A stretch of 64,000 nucleotides of DNA from Pseudophaeobacter sp965641885 (GCA_965641885.1 OZ282574.1:3968001-4032000), one strand, 5' to 3'. Positions 31,408 to 40,622 are shown, numbered from the stretch's first letter. Translations and numbers: made by a program. Notes: generated by a model from the sequence alone, not told the origin.

Positions 31408-32166
31408 ATGAAGGTACTTGTGCCTGTCAAGCGCGTGATTGACTATAACGTGAAGGTCCGCGTCAAAGCGGACGGAAGCGGAGTCGATCTCGCCAACGTC
31501 AAAATGTCGATGAACCCCTTCGACGAAATCGCTGTGGAAGAGGCTATCCGCCTCAAAGAAGCAGGCAAGGCTGACGAAATCATTGCTGTTTCGATCGGCG
31601 TGAAACAGGCCCAGGAAACCCTGCGCACCGCGCTGGCCATGGGCGCAGACCGCGCCATCCTGGTGGTTGCTGCTGATGACGTTCACAACGACATTGAGCC
31701 CCTCGCCGTTGCCAAGATCCTCAAAGGCATCGTCGATGAAGAGCAGCCTGGTCTCGTTCTTGCGGGCAAACAGGCGATCGACAACGACATGAACGCCACC
31801 GGTCAGATGCTGTCGGCCCTTCTGGGCTGGTCGCAGGGCACCTTTGCCTCTGAGCTGGACATTGATGGCGACAGTGCCAAAGTGACCCGCGAAGTTGACG
31901 GCGGGTTGCAGACCATCAGCGTGAAGATGCCTGCCATCGTCACCGTTGATCTGCGTCTGAACGAGCCACGCTATGCTTCGCTGCCAAACATCATGAAGGC
32001 GAAGAAAAAGCCGATGGCCGAAAAGACAGCCGCCGACTACGGCGTCGATGTCACACCGCGCCTGACAGTGGTCTCCACCACCGAGCCCGCCTCGCGGGCT
32101 GCTGGCATCATGGTTGGCTCTGTTGATGAGCTGATCGAGAAACTCAAAGATGCGGGGGCTGTGTAA
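31408..32166 (+). CDS. etfB: Electron transfer flavoprotein beta subunit
   Basis: 252 residues from the ATG at 31408 (MKVLVPVKRVIDYNVKVRVK), with AAGGAGA ahead of it. MNPFDEIAVEEAIRLKEAGK and the ADRAILV region are family hallmarks, and PGLVLAGKQAIDNDMNATGQ contributes to AMP binding. With EtfA it accepts electrons from acyl-CoA dehydrogenases, probably including the methylsuccinyl-CoA dehydrogenase at 46 kb, and passes them to ETF-ubiquinone oxidoreductase. Its stop shares a base with the etfA start (TAATG). Confidence 0.97.
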   Translation: MKVLVPVKRVIDYNVKVRVKADGSGVDLANVKMSMNPFDEIAVEEAIRLKEAGKADEIIAVSIGVKQAQETLRTALAMGADRAILVVAADDVHNDIEPLAVAKILKGIVDEEQPGLVLAGKQAIDNDMNATGQMLSALLGWSQGTFASELDIDGDSAKVTREVDGGLQTISVKMPAIVTVDLRLNEPRYASLPNIMKAKKKPMAEKTAADYGVDVTPRLTVVSTTEPASRAAGIMVGSVDELIEKLKDAGAV

Positions 32167-33095
32167 TGGCTGTTCTTCTCCTTGCTGAAGTGACCGATGG
32201 CGCCCTGGCGCTGGACGCAACCGCAAAGGCCGTGACGGCTGCTGCGGCTCTGGGTGATGTCACCGTTCTGGCTGCTGGCGCATCTGCTGCTGCTGCCGGT
32301 GCCGAGGCCGCCAAGATCGCTGGTGTTGCAAAGGTTCTGGTTGCCGAAGATGCGTCCCTTGGCCACCGCCTGGCGGAACCCACAGCGGCGCTGATCGTCT
32401 CGCTTGCGGGTGACTACGAGCACATCGTTGCCCCCGCCACCACCGACGCCAAAAACGTTCTGCCCCGCGTGGCGGCACTGCTTGACGTCATGGTGATCTC
32501 GGATGTGACGGCTGTTGTGGACGGCTCTACCTTTGAGCGCCCCATCTACGCAGGCAACGCCATCCAGACCGTCAAATCTTCGGACGCAAAGAAAGTCATC
32601 TCTTTCCGTACCGCGACATTTGACGTGGCTGGCGATGGCGGCTCAGCTGCTGTTGAAACCATTGGTGCTGCCGAGAACCCCGGCCTCTCTGAGTGGGTCG
32701 AAGACAAGGTTGCCGCCTCTGACCGTCCTGAGCTCACCTCGGCTGGCGTTGTGGTCTCTGGTGGCCGTGGTGTTGGCTCCGAGGAAGACTTTAAACTGAT
32801 CGAAGGTCTGGCGGATAAGCTGGGCGCTGCGGTTGGTGCCTCGCGTGCTGCGGTTGATTCCGGCTATGCCCCCAATGACTGGCAGGTTGGCCAGACTGGT
32901 AAGGTTGTGGCGCCGGATCTCTATGTGGCTATCGGTATTTCCGGTGCGATTCAGCACCTGGCCGGCATGAAGGACTCCAAAGTGATCGTTGCGATCAACA
33001 AGGACGAAGAAGCCCCCATCTTCCAGGTTGCCGACTTTGGCCTGGTTGCGGATCTCTTTACCGCTGTGCCCGAACTGACCGAGAAACTCGGCTAA
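32166..33095 (+). CDS. etfA: Electron transfer flavoprotein alpha subunit
   Basis: 309 residues. The C-terminal FAD domain shows VVVSGGRGVGSEEDFKLIEG, VGASRAAVDSGYAPNDWQVG, QTGKVVAPDLYVAIGISGAI and AINKDEEAPIFQVADFGLVA, all diagnostic of EtfA. It forms the heterodimer with EtfB. It overlaps etfB by one base and is followed by two tandem hairpins. Confidence 0.97.
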   Translation: MAVLLLAEVTDGALALDATAKAVTAAAALGDVTVLAAGASAAAAGAEAAKIAGVAKVLVAEDASLGHRLAEPTAALIVSLAGDYEHIVAPATTDAKNVLPRVAALLDVMVISDVTAVVDGSTFERPIYAGNAIQTVKSSDAKKVISFRTATFDVAGDGGSAAVETIGAAENPGLSEWVEDKVAASDRPELTSAGVVVSGGRGVGSEEDFKLIEGLADKLGAAVGASRAAVDSGYAPNDWQVGQTGKVVAPDLYVAIGISGAIQHLAGMKDSKVIVAINKDEEAPIFQVADFGLVADLFTAVPELTEKLG

Positions 33096-33106
33096 AGCTG
33101 AAAAGC

Positions 33107-33179
33107 CTGTCACAGGAGCAGATCCTGTGACAGATCAGTAAATTGAAACGGGGCCCGCAGCAAATGCGGGCCCCGTTTC
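33107..33179. terminator. Double hairpin after etfA, bidirectional
   Basis: First stem CTGTCACAGGA / TCCTGTGACAG (33107-33133), second stem of 15 bp GAAACGGGGCCCGCA / TGCGGGCCCCGTTTC (33145-33179) with a GCAAA loop. The second is very stable and lies between convergent etfA and the DUF6473 gene. Confidence 0.85.
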
Positions 33180-33208
33180 CGTTAAAAACCCCAACAGGCA
33201 AGGCCTGC

Positions 33209-34048
33209 CTAGCCAGTTTTAGAAATGTCCTGAAGGGAAATGTCCTGTAGTTTCTCGGCCAGGGCACAGCCAATCCGGGCGTGCTCTCTTGGGCCAAGCA
33301 TGTGCTGTGCGGCCGGGAAATCCAGCTCTCCCATGATCATGCCATCAAAATCATCCACCAAACCGGCCGTATCCACGGAAACCTCGACGAGGCCCTTGGT
33401 CTTTGCCTGCAGCGCCTCGATCATTTGTCGGCTCACCAGCACCGGCTCATGACTAAAGGCGGCACTGCCTTTGAGTTCATAAGACATCTGCAGCATCACA
33501 ACCCGGCCCTCAAGGGCGTGAATCACCTGCTGCATGCGGGTTAGCCAGGTCTCTTGCAGATGTCGGCGCACCTCGTCAAAGCGCTCTTCTGACAGCGCCT
33601 GTAGCGTCGTCAACAGGTGCTTGTTGAAATGGAACTCGGTATAATCCACCTCGGGAAACAGCTGTTTCAGAGGCACCTGCGCCTGCAAGAACCGGTCATT
33701 GCGCCTTGGATGCACCCGGTAGTAGCGGTTTGAAACGTTCTGTGCGCCCAACAGCTGTACCACAGACAGCCGTGCAGCTCGCGCAACCCCCAGCAGCGCC
33801 TCATCGCCCGCAAAGGTATCAAGCCCCGCGTTGACAGCTGCCAGATTGATGCAGGGCGTTTTTAACAAAGCCTCGCTAACATCAACAAATGGAGTCTCAA
33901 CGAACCGTCCAAAAACCTCAGTCCCCCCCAGGAATGCGATATATGGAGTCGTCAAATCTCTTTTAGGGCCACGTACCGGCAGCCGCGATCCGGCATAACA
34001 GCACGTGCCCCCCGAAAGCGCTCCTGCGCTTTTGAGTTCGTAGCTCAT
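33209..34048 (-). CDS. DUF6473 family protein
   Basis: 279 residues from the ATG at 34048 (MSYELKSAGALSGGTCCYAG). The opening with GSRLPVRGPKRDLTTPYIAF and LGGTEVFGRFVETPF is the signature of DUF6473 proteins that are abundant in roseobacters. A GLDTFAGDEALL region and RYYRVHPRRNDRFLQ follow. The enzymatic role is unknown; the fold recalls SGNH-like or sulfotransferase-like proteins, but no catalytic set can be pointed out. The C-terminus carries a 15-bp tandem duplication encoding LQDIS twice. Confidence 0.8.
   Translation of the reverse strand: MSYELKSAGALSGGTCCYAGSRLPVRGPKRDLTTPYIAFLGGTEVFGRFVETPFVDVSEALLKTPCINLAAVNAGLDTFAGDEALLGVARAARLSVVQLLGAQNVSNRYYRVHPRRNDRFLQAQVPLKQLFPEVDYTEFHFNKHLLTTLQALSEERFDEVRRHLQETWLTRMQQVIHALEGRVVMLQMSYELKGSAAFSHEPVLVSRQMIEALQAKTKGLVEVSVDTAGLVDDFDGMIMGELDFPAAQHMLGPREHARIGCALAEKLQDISLQDISKTG
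33222..33251. repeat. 15-bp tandem duplication in the DUF6473 gene 3' end
   Basis: Two adjacent copies differing at 2 of 15 positions. It encodes LQDIS-LQDIS near the C-terminus, 4 codons from the stop. Confidence 0.8.
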
Positions 34049-34205
34049 AGTTCCCACCAATGTATTCACCCAAAGATCACTTTGGTGGCCAAAGATTGCA
34101 AATTCCCTAAAGTTAAATTTCACCTAAAATTCCGGGAGTGCAGCCTTGTGTCTGCCCCAAAGCGCCCGATAAGATCGCGGCGCAGGCAAATTGGGAGCCA
34201 CTGGC

Positions 34206-35081
34206 ATGGATATCAAAAAGATTGGCATCATCGGCGCAGGTCAGATGGGCAACGGCATCGCTCATGTCATGTCTCTGTCGGGATATGACGTTGTTTTAAA
34301 TGACATAAACCAGCAGTCTCTGGATGCCGCCATGACTGCCATGCACAAAAACATGGCGCGTCAGGCGAGCCGGGGCAAGATCGCTGAAAGTGACGTTACC
34401 GAGGCGATGGCCCGCATTACGACAACGCTGTCACTGGCCGACATTGGCGCCACCGATCTGGTGATCGAGGCCGCAACTGAGCGTGAAACTGTTAAGCAGG
34501 CGATCTTTGAAGACCTGCAGCCGCATCTGCTGCCCCATACGATTCTCACCTCGAACACCTCGTCCATCTCGATCACCCGTCTGGCAAGCCGCACCGACCG
34601 CCCCGAGCGCTTTATGGGGTTCCACTTTATGAACCCGGTTCCGGTGATGCAATTGGTCGAACTGATCCGTGGCATCGCCACCGACGAAGAAACCTTTGCC
34701 AGCTGTCGCACCGTAGTAGAGAAGCTGGGCAAAACCGCCGCCAGCGCCGAAGATTTCCCTGCATTTATCGTCAACCGCATTCTGATGCCGATGATCAACG
34801 AGGCGGTCTACACGCTGTACGAGGGTGTCGGTTCGGTCAAATCAATCGACCTAAGCATGAAGCTGGGCGCCAATCACCCGATGGGTCCGCTCGAGCTGGC
34901 TGATTTCATCGGTCTCGACACCTGTCTTGCGATCATGAACGTGCTGCATGAGGGTCTGGCGGACACAAAATACCGCCCCTGCCCCTTGCTGACTAAATAT
35001 GTCGAGGCCGGCTGGCTGGGCCGTAAAACACAACGTGGCTTTTATGACTATCGCGGCGAGGAGCCCGTTCCGACCCGCTAA
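34206..35081 (+). CDS. 3-hydroxybutyryl-CoA dehydrogenase
   Basis: 291 residues from the ATG at 34206. KKIGIIGAGQMGNGIAHVMS is the NAD-binding Rossmann motif, SNTSSISITRLASRTDRPER with FMGFHFMNPVPVM includes the catalytic His in the GFHFMNP motif, and NRILMPMINEAVY supplies the conserved Asn. HPMGPLELADFIGLDTCLAI is the C-terminal signature. It interconverts 3-hydroxybutyryl-CoA and acetoacetyl-CoA, serving butyrate/fatty acid metabolism or the acetoacetyl-CoA step ahead of the ethylmalonyl-CoA route. It is convergent with the acyltransferase gene. Confidence 0.94.
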   Translation: MDIKKIGIIGAGQMGNGIAHVMSLSGYDVVLNDINQQSLDAAMTAMHKNMARQASRGKIAESDVTEAMARITTTLSLADIGATDLVIEAATERETVKQAIFEDLQPHLLPHTILTSNTSSISITRLASRTDRPERFMGFHFMNPVPVMQLVELIRGIATDEETFASCRTVVEKLGKTAASAEDFPAFIVNRILMPMINEAVYTLYEGVGSVKSIDLSMKLGANHPMGPLELADFIGLDTCLAIMNVLHEGLADTKYRPCPLLTKYVEAGWLGRKTQRGFYDYRGEEPVPTR

Positions 35082-35136
35082 GCCGCCCGGACAGCCCCCC
35101 GCACAACAGTCAGGCGACATGCCCTGAACAAGCAAA

Positions 35137-35156
35137 AAGCGCCCCACGGGGCGCTT
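35137..35156. terminator. Terminator after 3-hydroxybutyryl-CoA dehydrogenase gene
   Basis: AAGCGCCCC / GGGGCGCTT with a very short loop, preceded by AAAA and followed by CTTTGTT. It is shared with the convergent acyltransferase gene. Confidence 0.8.
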
Positions 35157-35191
35157 CTTTGTTACAGGGACCGCAAAGGTCAAATGCGGCC

Positions 35192-36085
35192 TCAGGTGGC
35201 CTTTCCCAAGCCCAAGGTATGTTCGCGCAGCCAGGCCATAAAGCCGCGTGGATCGCTTTGCAACTGCTGCATCTGCGCCTCCGTGAGAGGCTCTCCTACC
35301 ACAGGGGCCTGCGGCTTATTGCAGGCGCGGACGATCTCGTGCAGCAGCAACCCCTGACGCAGGATCGGAGAAATCTGGTTGGCGATCTGATAGCTGCGGG
35401 AGTTATTGCCCGGAAAGAAAATCGGCACCACACGCGCACCGGAGCGGCGGATCAGCTGGGCGGTAAAGACGTTCCACTCCTGCTCGATTGGCGGGCCGAA
35501 CCAGGTTTCAGATGTCATGACCACGCCCGATGGAAACAGCGCCACAACGCCGCCCTCTTTCAGATGGGTCATGGTTTTTGCGCGCATCTCAACCATCTTG
35601 CGCTGCGCTTCCGGATCATGCGGAAAGGGCACAGGGATCATAAAAGAGGTCGCCGCCTCGTCCAGACCCGTCAGCACCGAGCGGGTCAGAATGCGGTAGT
35701 CCTGTCGCACCCGGCCGATCAGATCTGCAAAAATCATCCCGTCGACCATGCCATGTGGATGATTGGCGACAATCACCACAGGGCCCTCGCCGGGGATGCG
35801 TTTGATTTGCTCTTCCGGGGTCATCAAATCGATGCCCATGATATTGAGCGCACCACGCCAGAACTTTTGGCCGCGGTATTCTGCGTTTTGTTTTTCGAAT
35901 TTCTGGACCATGCGCAAAATGGTCAGCTTGCCGGTCATCCATTCGATGGCCTTGATCGCCAAAGAGGTCCAGCGGTCATCAAAGGAATTGGCATAGGTCA
36001 GCGTACGGCGGTCATAGACCTCGCCATTTGCCTCTTCAGCCTCCGGCGCGACGCCGGTGTTGCGATCATGTGAGGTATCAGCCAC
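35192..36085 (-). CDS. PlsC-like lysophospholipid acyltransferase (hemolysin/OlsA-related)
   Basis: 297 residues. VVIVANHPHGMVDGMIFADL has the acyltransferase NHPxG...D motif of the hemolysin-like PlsC subfamily, LFPSGVVMTSETWFGPP is the second conserved block, and VVPIFFPGNNSRSYQIANQI the third. It is a membrane-bound acyl-CoA/acyl-ACP transferase. Ornithine-lipid synthesis is one option since roseobacters make aminolipids, but no partner N-acyltransferase is adjacent. It lies alone between the hbd-type gene and ptsH. Confidence 0.8.
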   Translation of the reverse strand: MADTSHDRNTGVAPEAEEANGEVYDRRTLTYANSFDDRWTSLAIKAIEWMTGKLTILRMVQKFEKQNAEYRGQKFWRGALNIMGIDLMTPEEQIKRIPGEGPVVIVANHPHGMVDGMIFADLIGRVRQDYRILTRSVLTGLDEAATSFMIPVPFPHDPEAQRKMVEMRAKTMTHLKEGGVVALFPSGVVMTSETWFGPPIEQEWNVFTAQLIRRSGARVVPIFFPGNNSRSYQIANQISPILRQGLLLHEIVRACNKPQAPVVGEPLTEAQMQQLQSDPRGFMAWLREHTLGLGKAT

Positions 36086-36117
36086 TGTGCCATTCCCGTC
36101 AGTTCAAAGGCCCTTAC

Positions 36118-36387
36118 CTAAAAGCCTTCGCCGAATTTGTCCGCAACCAGAGCTTCCACTGCGTCAGCAAGAGCACCGGCATCTGGCCCCGAAGTCTCGA
36201 CGTCAATAGTCGTTCCTTTCGAGGCTGCCAACATCAAAAGCCCCATAATACTGTCACCCGAGGCAGACATTCCATCCTTTGAGATTTCAGCCGTGGCGTC
36301 AAAGCCATCCACAACTTCTACCAATTTGGCCGAGGCACGCGCATGCAGCCCCTTTTCGTTCACGATTTTCAATGTCTTCAAAGTCAT
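36118..36387 (-). CDS. ptsH: Phosphocarrier protein HPr
   Basis: 89 residues. EKGLHARASAKLVEVVDGFD gives the phosphorylated histidine in LHARAS (His15), and ASGDSIMGLLMLAASKGTTI carries the regulatory serine in DSIMGLLML (about Ser46). Together with HprK upstream it forms an incomplete regulatory PTS, as no EII permease is nearby. It directly follows the EIIA-Man-type gene. Confidence 0.95.
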   Translation of the reverse strand: MTLKTLKIVNEKGLHARASAKLVEVVDGFDATAEISKDGMSASGDSIMGLLMLAASKGTTIDVETSGPDAGALADAVEALVADKFGEGF

Positions 36388-36804
36388 TTAACGCGCCTGC
36401 TCCCCTTCGGGGTTAATGTTTTGCGAGTTGATATACTTGCGTCCCGCTTCCATTGCCTTTCGCACAGCCTCCCCAACCGTGAGGTGGCGGGATTTGGCGA
36501 GCTTGATCAAAAGCGGCAGGTTCGCCCCATAGAGAATGCGGCGATTAGCTGGCTCACAGGCGCGCAGGCTAAGATTCGACGGCGATCCTCCAAAGAGGTC
36601 CGTCACCACAACAACACCGCCCCCCGTGTCGACCGTATCCGCCGCCGCACATATTTCACGCTGCTTGTCATCACGATCGTCATCAGGGCCGATGGCGATG
36701 GCCATAAGACTGGGCTGGGGGCCCACAACATGCTCAACAGCTGCCAGGTATTCCCTGGCAAGCCCGCCATGCGCCACGATCACGATACCGATCAACCCTG
36801 CCAC
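36388..36804 (-). CDS. PTS EIIA component, mannose family
   Basis: 138 residues. GLIGIVIVAHGGLAREYLAA contains the phosphoacceptor histidine in VAHGGLA, and VVVVTDLFGGSPSNLSLRAC is the second hallmark of the EIIA-Man family. In alphaproteobacteria this EIIA acts as a regulatory phospho-carrier without a sugar permease, receiving phosphate from HPr. It lies between rapZ and ptsH with one base separating it from ptsH. Confidence 0.93.
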   Translation of the reverse strand: MAGLIGIVIVAHGGLAREYLAAVEHVVGPQPSLMAIAIGPDDDRDDKQREICAAADTVDTGGGVVVVTDLFGGSPSNLSLRACEPANRRILYGANLPLLIKLAKSRHLTVGEAVRKAMEAGRKYINSQNINPEGEQAR

Positions 36805-36816
36805 TCCGTATTTGTG

Positions 36817-37677
36817 CTAGCCTTGCAGCTCGCGGTGTCTAATTGACACCTGCTGGCCCTCTTCTGCAAGGGCTTTTGCGAGGGTTTCTGCCAGTGTAAC
36901 TGAGCGATGTTGGCCGCCGGTGCATCCAAAAGCAATCGAAAGGTGCGATTTCCCCTCATCCCGGTAAGCTGGCAACAAGAATTGGGTCATGTCCAGCACT
37001 CTTGCAAAGAAGCCCTCATAGCGGGCATCCGCCTTCACATGCGCCTGTACCGCCGCATCGCAGCCGTTTAGTGCGCGCAGATCCGCATTCCAGTAGGGGT
37101 TGTCCAGAAACCGGCAGTCAAACACCATGTCGATGCTGCGTGGCACGCCACGCTTATAGGAAAAGCTCTGGATAGAGAGCGCCAGGCTGCGCCCGCCGGG
37201 GGCAAAGAGATGCTCGATCTCGGCCTTCAGCTGATGCACGTTCATGTCAGAGGTTTCCAACAGCATGCTGGCCCGCTCGCGGATTGGCGCCATCAGGCTC
37301 ATCTCGCGCTGCACCCCAATCGCTGGCGTCTCAGCCGGCGCCAGGGGGTGACGGCGACGGGTTTCCGAATAGCGCTGCAGCAGAACCTCGGGGCGCGAGT
37401 CCAGATAGAGCACCGACAAATCACAGCTCTCCTGCGCCTCCAGCATGTCAATCACCTCAAGCAGGGCGGCCGGGGAGAAATCCCGGTTCCGGCTGTCCAG
37501 CCCCAGTGCCATGGGGCCAGCAACGCCTACCGCCGTGACCAGCCCTGGCAATAGCCGCAAAGGCAGGTTGTCGATGGCTTCAAAGCCAAGATCCTCAAGC
37601 ACATTGATCGCGGTGGTGCGCCCTGCCCCTGAGGGTCCGGTCACCAGAACAATGGGGATGGGTTGCGCTTCAGACAT
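36817..37677 (-). CDS. rapZ: RNase adapter / nucleotide-binding protein RapZ
   Basis: 286 residues from the ATG at 37677 (MSEAQPIPIVLVTGPSGAGR), with an in-frame ATG 18 bases upstream as an alternative. The P-loop GPSGAGRTTA lies at its N-terminus, AIDNLPLRLLP and LYLDSRPEVLLQRYSETRRR follow, and the C-terminal FGCTGGQHRSVTLAE motif is invariant in this family (YvcJ/RapZ). In enteric bacteria it guides small-RNA decay; in alphaproteobacteria its function is less clear. It is part of the hprK-rapZ-EIIA-ptsH operon. Confidence 0.93.
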   Translation of the reverse strand: MSEAQPIPIVLVTGPSGAGRTTAINVLEDLGFEAIDNLPLRLLPGLVTAVGVAGPMALGLDSRNRDFSPAALLEVIDMLEAQESCDLSVLYLDSRPEVLLQRYSETRRRHPLAPAETPAIGVQREMSLMAPIRERASMLLETSDMNVHQLKAEIEHLFAPGGRSLALSIQSFSYKRGVPRSIDMVFDCRFLDNPYWNADLRALNGCDAAVQAHVKADARYEGFFARVLDMTQFLLPAYRDEGKSHLSIAFGCTGGQHRSVTLAETLAKALAEEGQQVSIRHRELQG

Positions 37678-37709
37678 CACAGGCTTCGCAGGCATGGGCG
37701 GTGAGAGGA

Positions 37710-38162
37710 TCAGGGGTGTGCATCAGGGTCTACAGCTCCGGCTTTGAGGTATTGTATCAGGGCCGCGGCAAAATATGCGCCCTCTACCCGGCGAAACACC
37801 ACAACCCTCTGGTCCAGCAGCCTCTCATATCTGGGTACCGGAAGGCGCTCAGTTTCAAGGTGGTCCAGATCAACGATAGCACAGATTGTCGCGACCCCGC
37901 TGGTCTCGGCTTTCAAGATGCCCATGTAGCGCGCCTCGATGAGGCCTGACAGTCCCGCGGGGGCCGCGGCCAGCAGAAGGTCCGCCTCGCGCCGTATCTG
38001 CACCTGATCATCGGCAACCAGACCGGCGCCATACCCCATCAACTGCAGTGCCAATGCCGATTTGCCGCTGCCAGAGCTGCCCCGGATCAGCACTCCACGG
38101 CCGCCAAACGCCACGCAGCTGGCGTGCATAGTGAGGCGGGGCGCGGTGGGTGCGCTGCTCAT
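37710..38162 (-). CDS. hprK: HPr kinase/phosphorylase, short alphaproteobacterial form
   Basis: 150 residues, only the C-terminal catalytic domain of longer Gram-positive HprK. Walker A GSSGSGKS lies at residues 28-35 and LVADDQVQIRRE is the acidic loop; AETSGVATICAIVDLDHLET follows. It phosphorylates the serine of HPr. The gene begins 4 bases after the stop of chvG, in the same direction, a linkage preserved in many alphaproteobacteria. Confidence 0.92.
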   Translation of the reverse strand: MSSAPTAPRLTMHASCVAFGGRGVLIRGSSGSGKSALALQLMGYGAGLVADDQVQIRREADLLLAAAPAGLSGLIEARYMGILKAETSGVATICAIVDLDHLETERLPVPRYERLLDQRVVVFRRVEGAYFAAALIQYLKAGAVDPDAHP

Positions 38163-38165
38163 GGG

Positions 38166-39884
38166 TCAGACAGGTAGGCCGACAACAAAGCGTGCTCCCA
38201 GTGGCTCCGAGGTCACGTCGGCCTCGGTGGGCCGGATGTTTTCAGCCCAGACAACGCCACCATGCGCCTCGATGATCTGTTTTGATATAGCAAGGCCAAG
38301 ACCGGAGTTATTGCCAAAATGCTCCACCGGGCGCTGCGAGTAAAACCGGTTGAAGATCTTTGCCAGCGCCTGCTCCGGAATGCCGGGGCCGGTGTCTTCG
38401 ACCACGATCAGCACCCGGTTGTCGCGGCGCCGCGCCCAGACGCGAATGGCATCGCCCTCTTCGCAAAAGGAAATCGCATTGGTGATAAGGTTGACAAACA
38501 CCTGCGCAAGCCGCGCCTCAAGGCCCTGCACCACCACCGCGCGTTGCGGCAGGTCGGTGATATAGTCGATCCCCTTGGCGCGCGCATCTTCGCCCAGATA
38601 CTGGTTGAGATTGTTGAGCATGGTGAGGAGATCGAACTCTTCTTCTTCCTCTTTCACCAGCTCTGCGTCCAAACGGGAGGCATTGGAAATATCACTCACC
38701 AGACGGTCCAGACGGCGCACGTCATGCTCGATCACTTCCATCAGCTGTTCGCGCTGGTCATCGCGTTTAACCATGCGCAGCGTGCCAACAGCGGATTGCA
38801 GGCTGGCCAACGGATTTTTGATTTCATGCGCCACATCAGCGGCAAACTGTTCATTGCTGTCGATCCGGCTATAGAGCGCTTTGACCATGCCCCGCAGCGC
38901 GCGGCTCAAACGCCCAATCTCGTCCGGGCGGGCCGACAGATCAGGAATTCGGATGCGGCCCGGCTGCGCCCGGCGGGTGTCACGGTCCCGTCCCAGTTCT
39001 GCCGCTTCGGCCAGATCGGCCAGCGGGTTGGCAATGGTCGACGCCAGCACCAGGCTGAGCCCCACAGAGACCAACAAAGCAATGATAAAGATCTGCAGCA
39101 CCCGCTCGCGCTCACCGCGCACCAGAGCGTCGATTTCACCGGCCGGGGAAGTCAAAGCCACCACGCCAATGGTGGTGCCGTTGCTGAGGATCGGAGCAAC
39201 TGCCGAGAAAACCGTGCCGCCGCTGGTATCCACCACGACCTCGATATTTGCGGTGCCAGTCAGCGACTTTTGCGCCAGCACGCGCAACTGATCCTGCAGC
39301 GGCTTGATCAAAGTACTGTCGCCTGGCTGTTTCGACTGAAACACCCCGCCAAGGGCGGACCACAGGCCCGACAACCCATCAGAAATCAGGGTGCGCTTTT
39401 TGGCACTTTCGTTCAGCGCATTCAAGGCATCCGGGCGATCCACCCCGGTCACCTGAGCCACCAGAACCCCGGAAGTATCAAAGACAAAGGCCTCAACCCC
39501 GCCCCGCAGGGTCAGGCCATTCAGCGTCTCGGCCACGTCAATCCCATCCCCGGTCGACAGGCTCACCGCCCCTGAGGACGGCAGAACAGCCTCAAAAACG
39601 TCGGCAATCAGCGACACTTCGGCCAACAGGGCCCCGGCGCGCTGTTTGACCAGGCTTTGGCGTGAGGAGTTTAGATAGAGAATGCCTGCGACCAAAATGA
39701 TCAGCGCGATCAGATTGAAGGTGATGATCTTGCGCGTCAGGGGCGAGCCTTTTAACGAGGAAAACCCACGCCGCGCCCGCCGTACCTGCATTTCGGCAGC
39801 AACGGTTTGATCCGGTGCGACCCAATCGTCGCCCAGAACCACATCGCCGTCTTGCTGACCTGTGGTCAGACCAGTGTCACGCAT
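38166..39884 (-). CDS. chvG: Sensor histidine kinase ChvG (ExoS-like)
   Basis: 572 residues. A membrane helix at about 54-72 (IITFNLIALIILVAGILYLN) is followed by a periplasmic sensor domain and a second helix (IFIIALLVSVGLSLVLASTI). A HAMP region and the H-box FAADVAHEIKNPLASLQSAV come next, then the N-box (FVNLITNAISFCE), G1 VEDTGPGIP and G2 SGLGLAISK. It senses envelope or acid stress with ChvI. Its N-terminal cytoplasmic extension of about 50 residues is longer than in rhizobia. It lies 33 bases after chvI, likely in the same operon. Confidence 0.93.
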   Translation of the reverse strand: MRDTGLTTGQQDGDVVLGDDWVAPDQTVAAEMQVRRARRGFSSLKGSPLTRKIITFNLIALIILVAGILYLNSSRQSLVKQRAGALLAEVSLIADVFEAVLPSSGAVSLSTGDGIDVAETLNGLTLRGGVEAFVFDTSGVLVAQVTGVDRPDALNALNESAKKRTLISDGLSGLWSALGGVFQSKQPGDSTLIKPLQDQLRVLAQKSLTGTANIEVVVDTSGGTVFSAVAPILSNGTTIGVVALTSPAGEIDALVRGERERVLQIFIIALLVSVGLSLVLASTIANPLADLAEAAELGRDRDTRRAQPGRIRIPDLSARPDEIGRLSRALRGMVKALYSRIDSNEQFAADVAHEIKNPLASLQSAVGTLRMVKRDDQREQLMEVIEHDVRRLDRLVSDISNASRLDAELVKEEEEEFDLLTMLNNLNQYLGEDARAKGIDYITDLPQRAVVVQGLEARLAQVFVNLITNAISFCEEGDAIRVWARRRDNRVLIVVEDTGPGIPEQALAKIFNRFYSQRPVEHFGNNSGLGLAISKQIIEAHGGVVWAENIRPTEADVTSEPLGARFVVGLPV

Positions 39885-39917
39885 TGGTGCATGCCTCCCT
39901 GGAAAAGCCTGCAGAGC

Positions 39918-40622
39918 CTATTCTTCATTGTAGCGATACCCGATCCCATAGAGGGTCTCGATCGCTGCAAAGTCAGTATCCGCTGTTCGCATCTTCTTGC
40001 GAAGACGTTTGATATGGCTGTCGATGGTCCGGTCATCCACATAGACCTGATCGTCATAGGCCACGTCCATCAGCTGATCGCGGCTTTTGACAAAACCGGG
40101 CCGCTGGGCCAGCGCCTGCAACAGCAGGAATTCGGTCACGGTGAGCGAGACATCCTTGCCCTTCCAGCTGACCGCGTGCCGCAGGGGATCCATGCGCAGA
40201 TTACCGCGGTCCATCACCTTGGTCTCAGGCGGCTCAGTTCCGGCCTCATCACTGTTGAGAGCCTCCTGACGCCGCAGCAAAGCCCGGATGCGTTCAACCA
40301 GGAGGCGCTGCGAGAAGGGCTTTTTAACGTAGTCGTCCGCCCCCATACGCAGGCCGAGAACCTCGTCGATTTCATCATCTTTGGAGGTCAGAAAGATCAC
40401 CGGCATCTGGGTTTTCTGCCGCAGGCGCTGCAACAGATCCATCCCGTCCATGCGCGGCATCTTGATGTCGAGCACAGCCATATCCGGCAATTTCTTGTTA
40501 AAGGCATCCAGTGCGGCCTGCCCATCGTTGTAGGTTTCCACCTCAAACCCTTCGGCTTCGAGCGTCATCGCTACAGAAGTCAAAATGTTGCGGTCATCAT
40601 CCACCAAAGCGATCTTCGACAT
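39918..40622 (-). CDS. chvI: Response regulator ChvI (OmpR family)
   Basis: 234 residues. The receiver domain has acidic pair DDD near residue 10, phosphoacceptor Asp in MAVLDIKMPRMDG, and the Lys in LGLRMGADDYVKKPFSQRLL. The C-terminal winged helix has VSLTVTEFLLLQALAQRPGF and VYVDDRTIDSHIKRLRKKMR. It forms a two-component system with ChvG. The gene is divergent from pckA, with a triple direct repeat of OmpR-type geometry in between. Confidence 0.94.
   Translation of the reverse strand: MSKIALVDDDRNILTSVAMTLEAEGFEVETYNDGQAALDAFNKKLPDMAVLDIKMPRMDGMDLLQRLRQKTQMPVIFLTSKDDEIDEVLGLRMGADDYVKKPFSQRLLVERIRALLRRQEALNSDEAGTEPPETKVMDRGNLRMDPLRHAVSWKGKDVSLTVTEFLLLQALAQRPGFVKSRDQLMDVAYDDQVYVDDRTIDSHIKRLRKKMRTADTDFAAIETLYGIGYRYNEE

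Noticed and set aside
37709..37728. Seven-base repeat at the hprK stop as another 3'-end duplication
   Set aside because: Only 7 bases match at a 13-base offset; too weak to count with the other cases.
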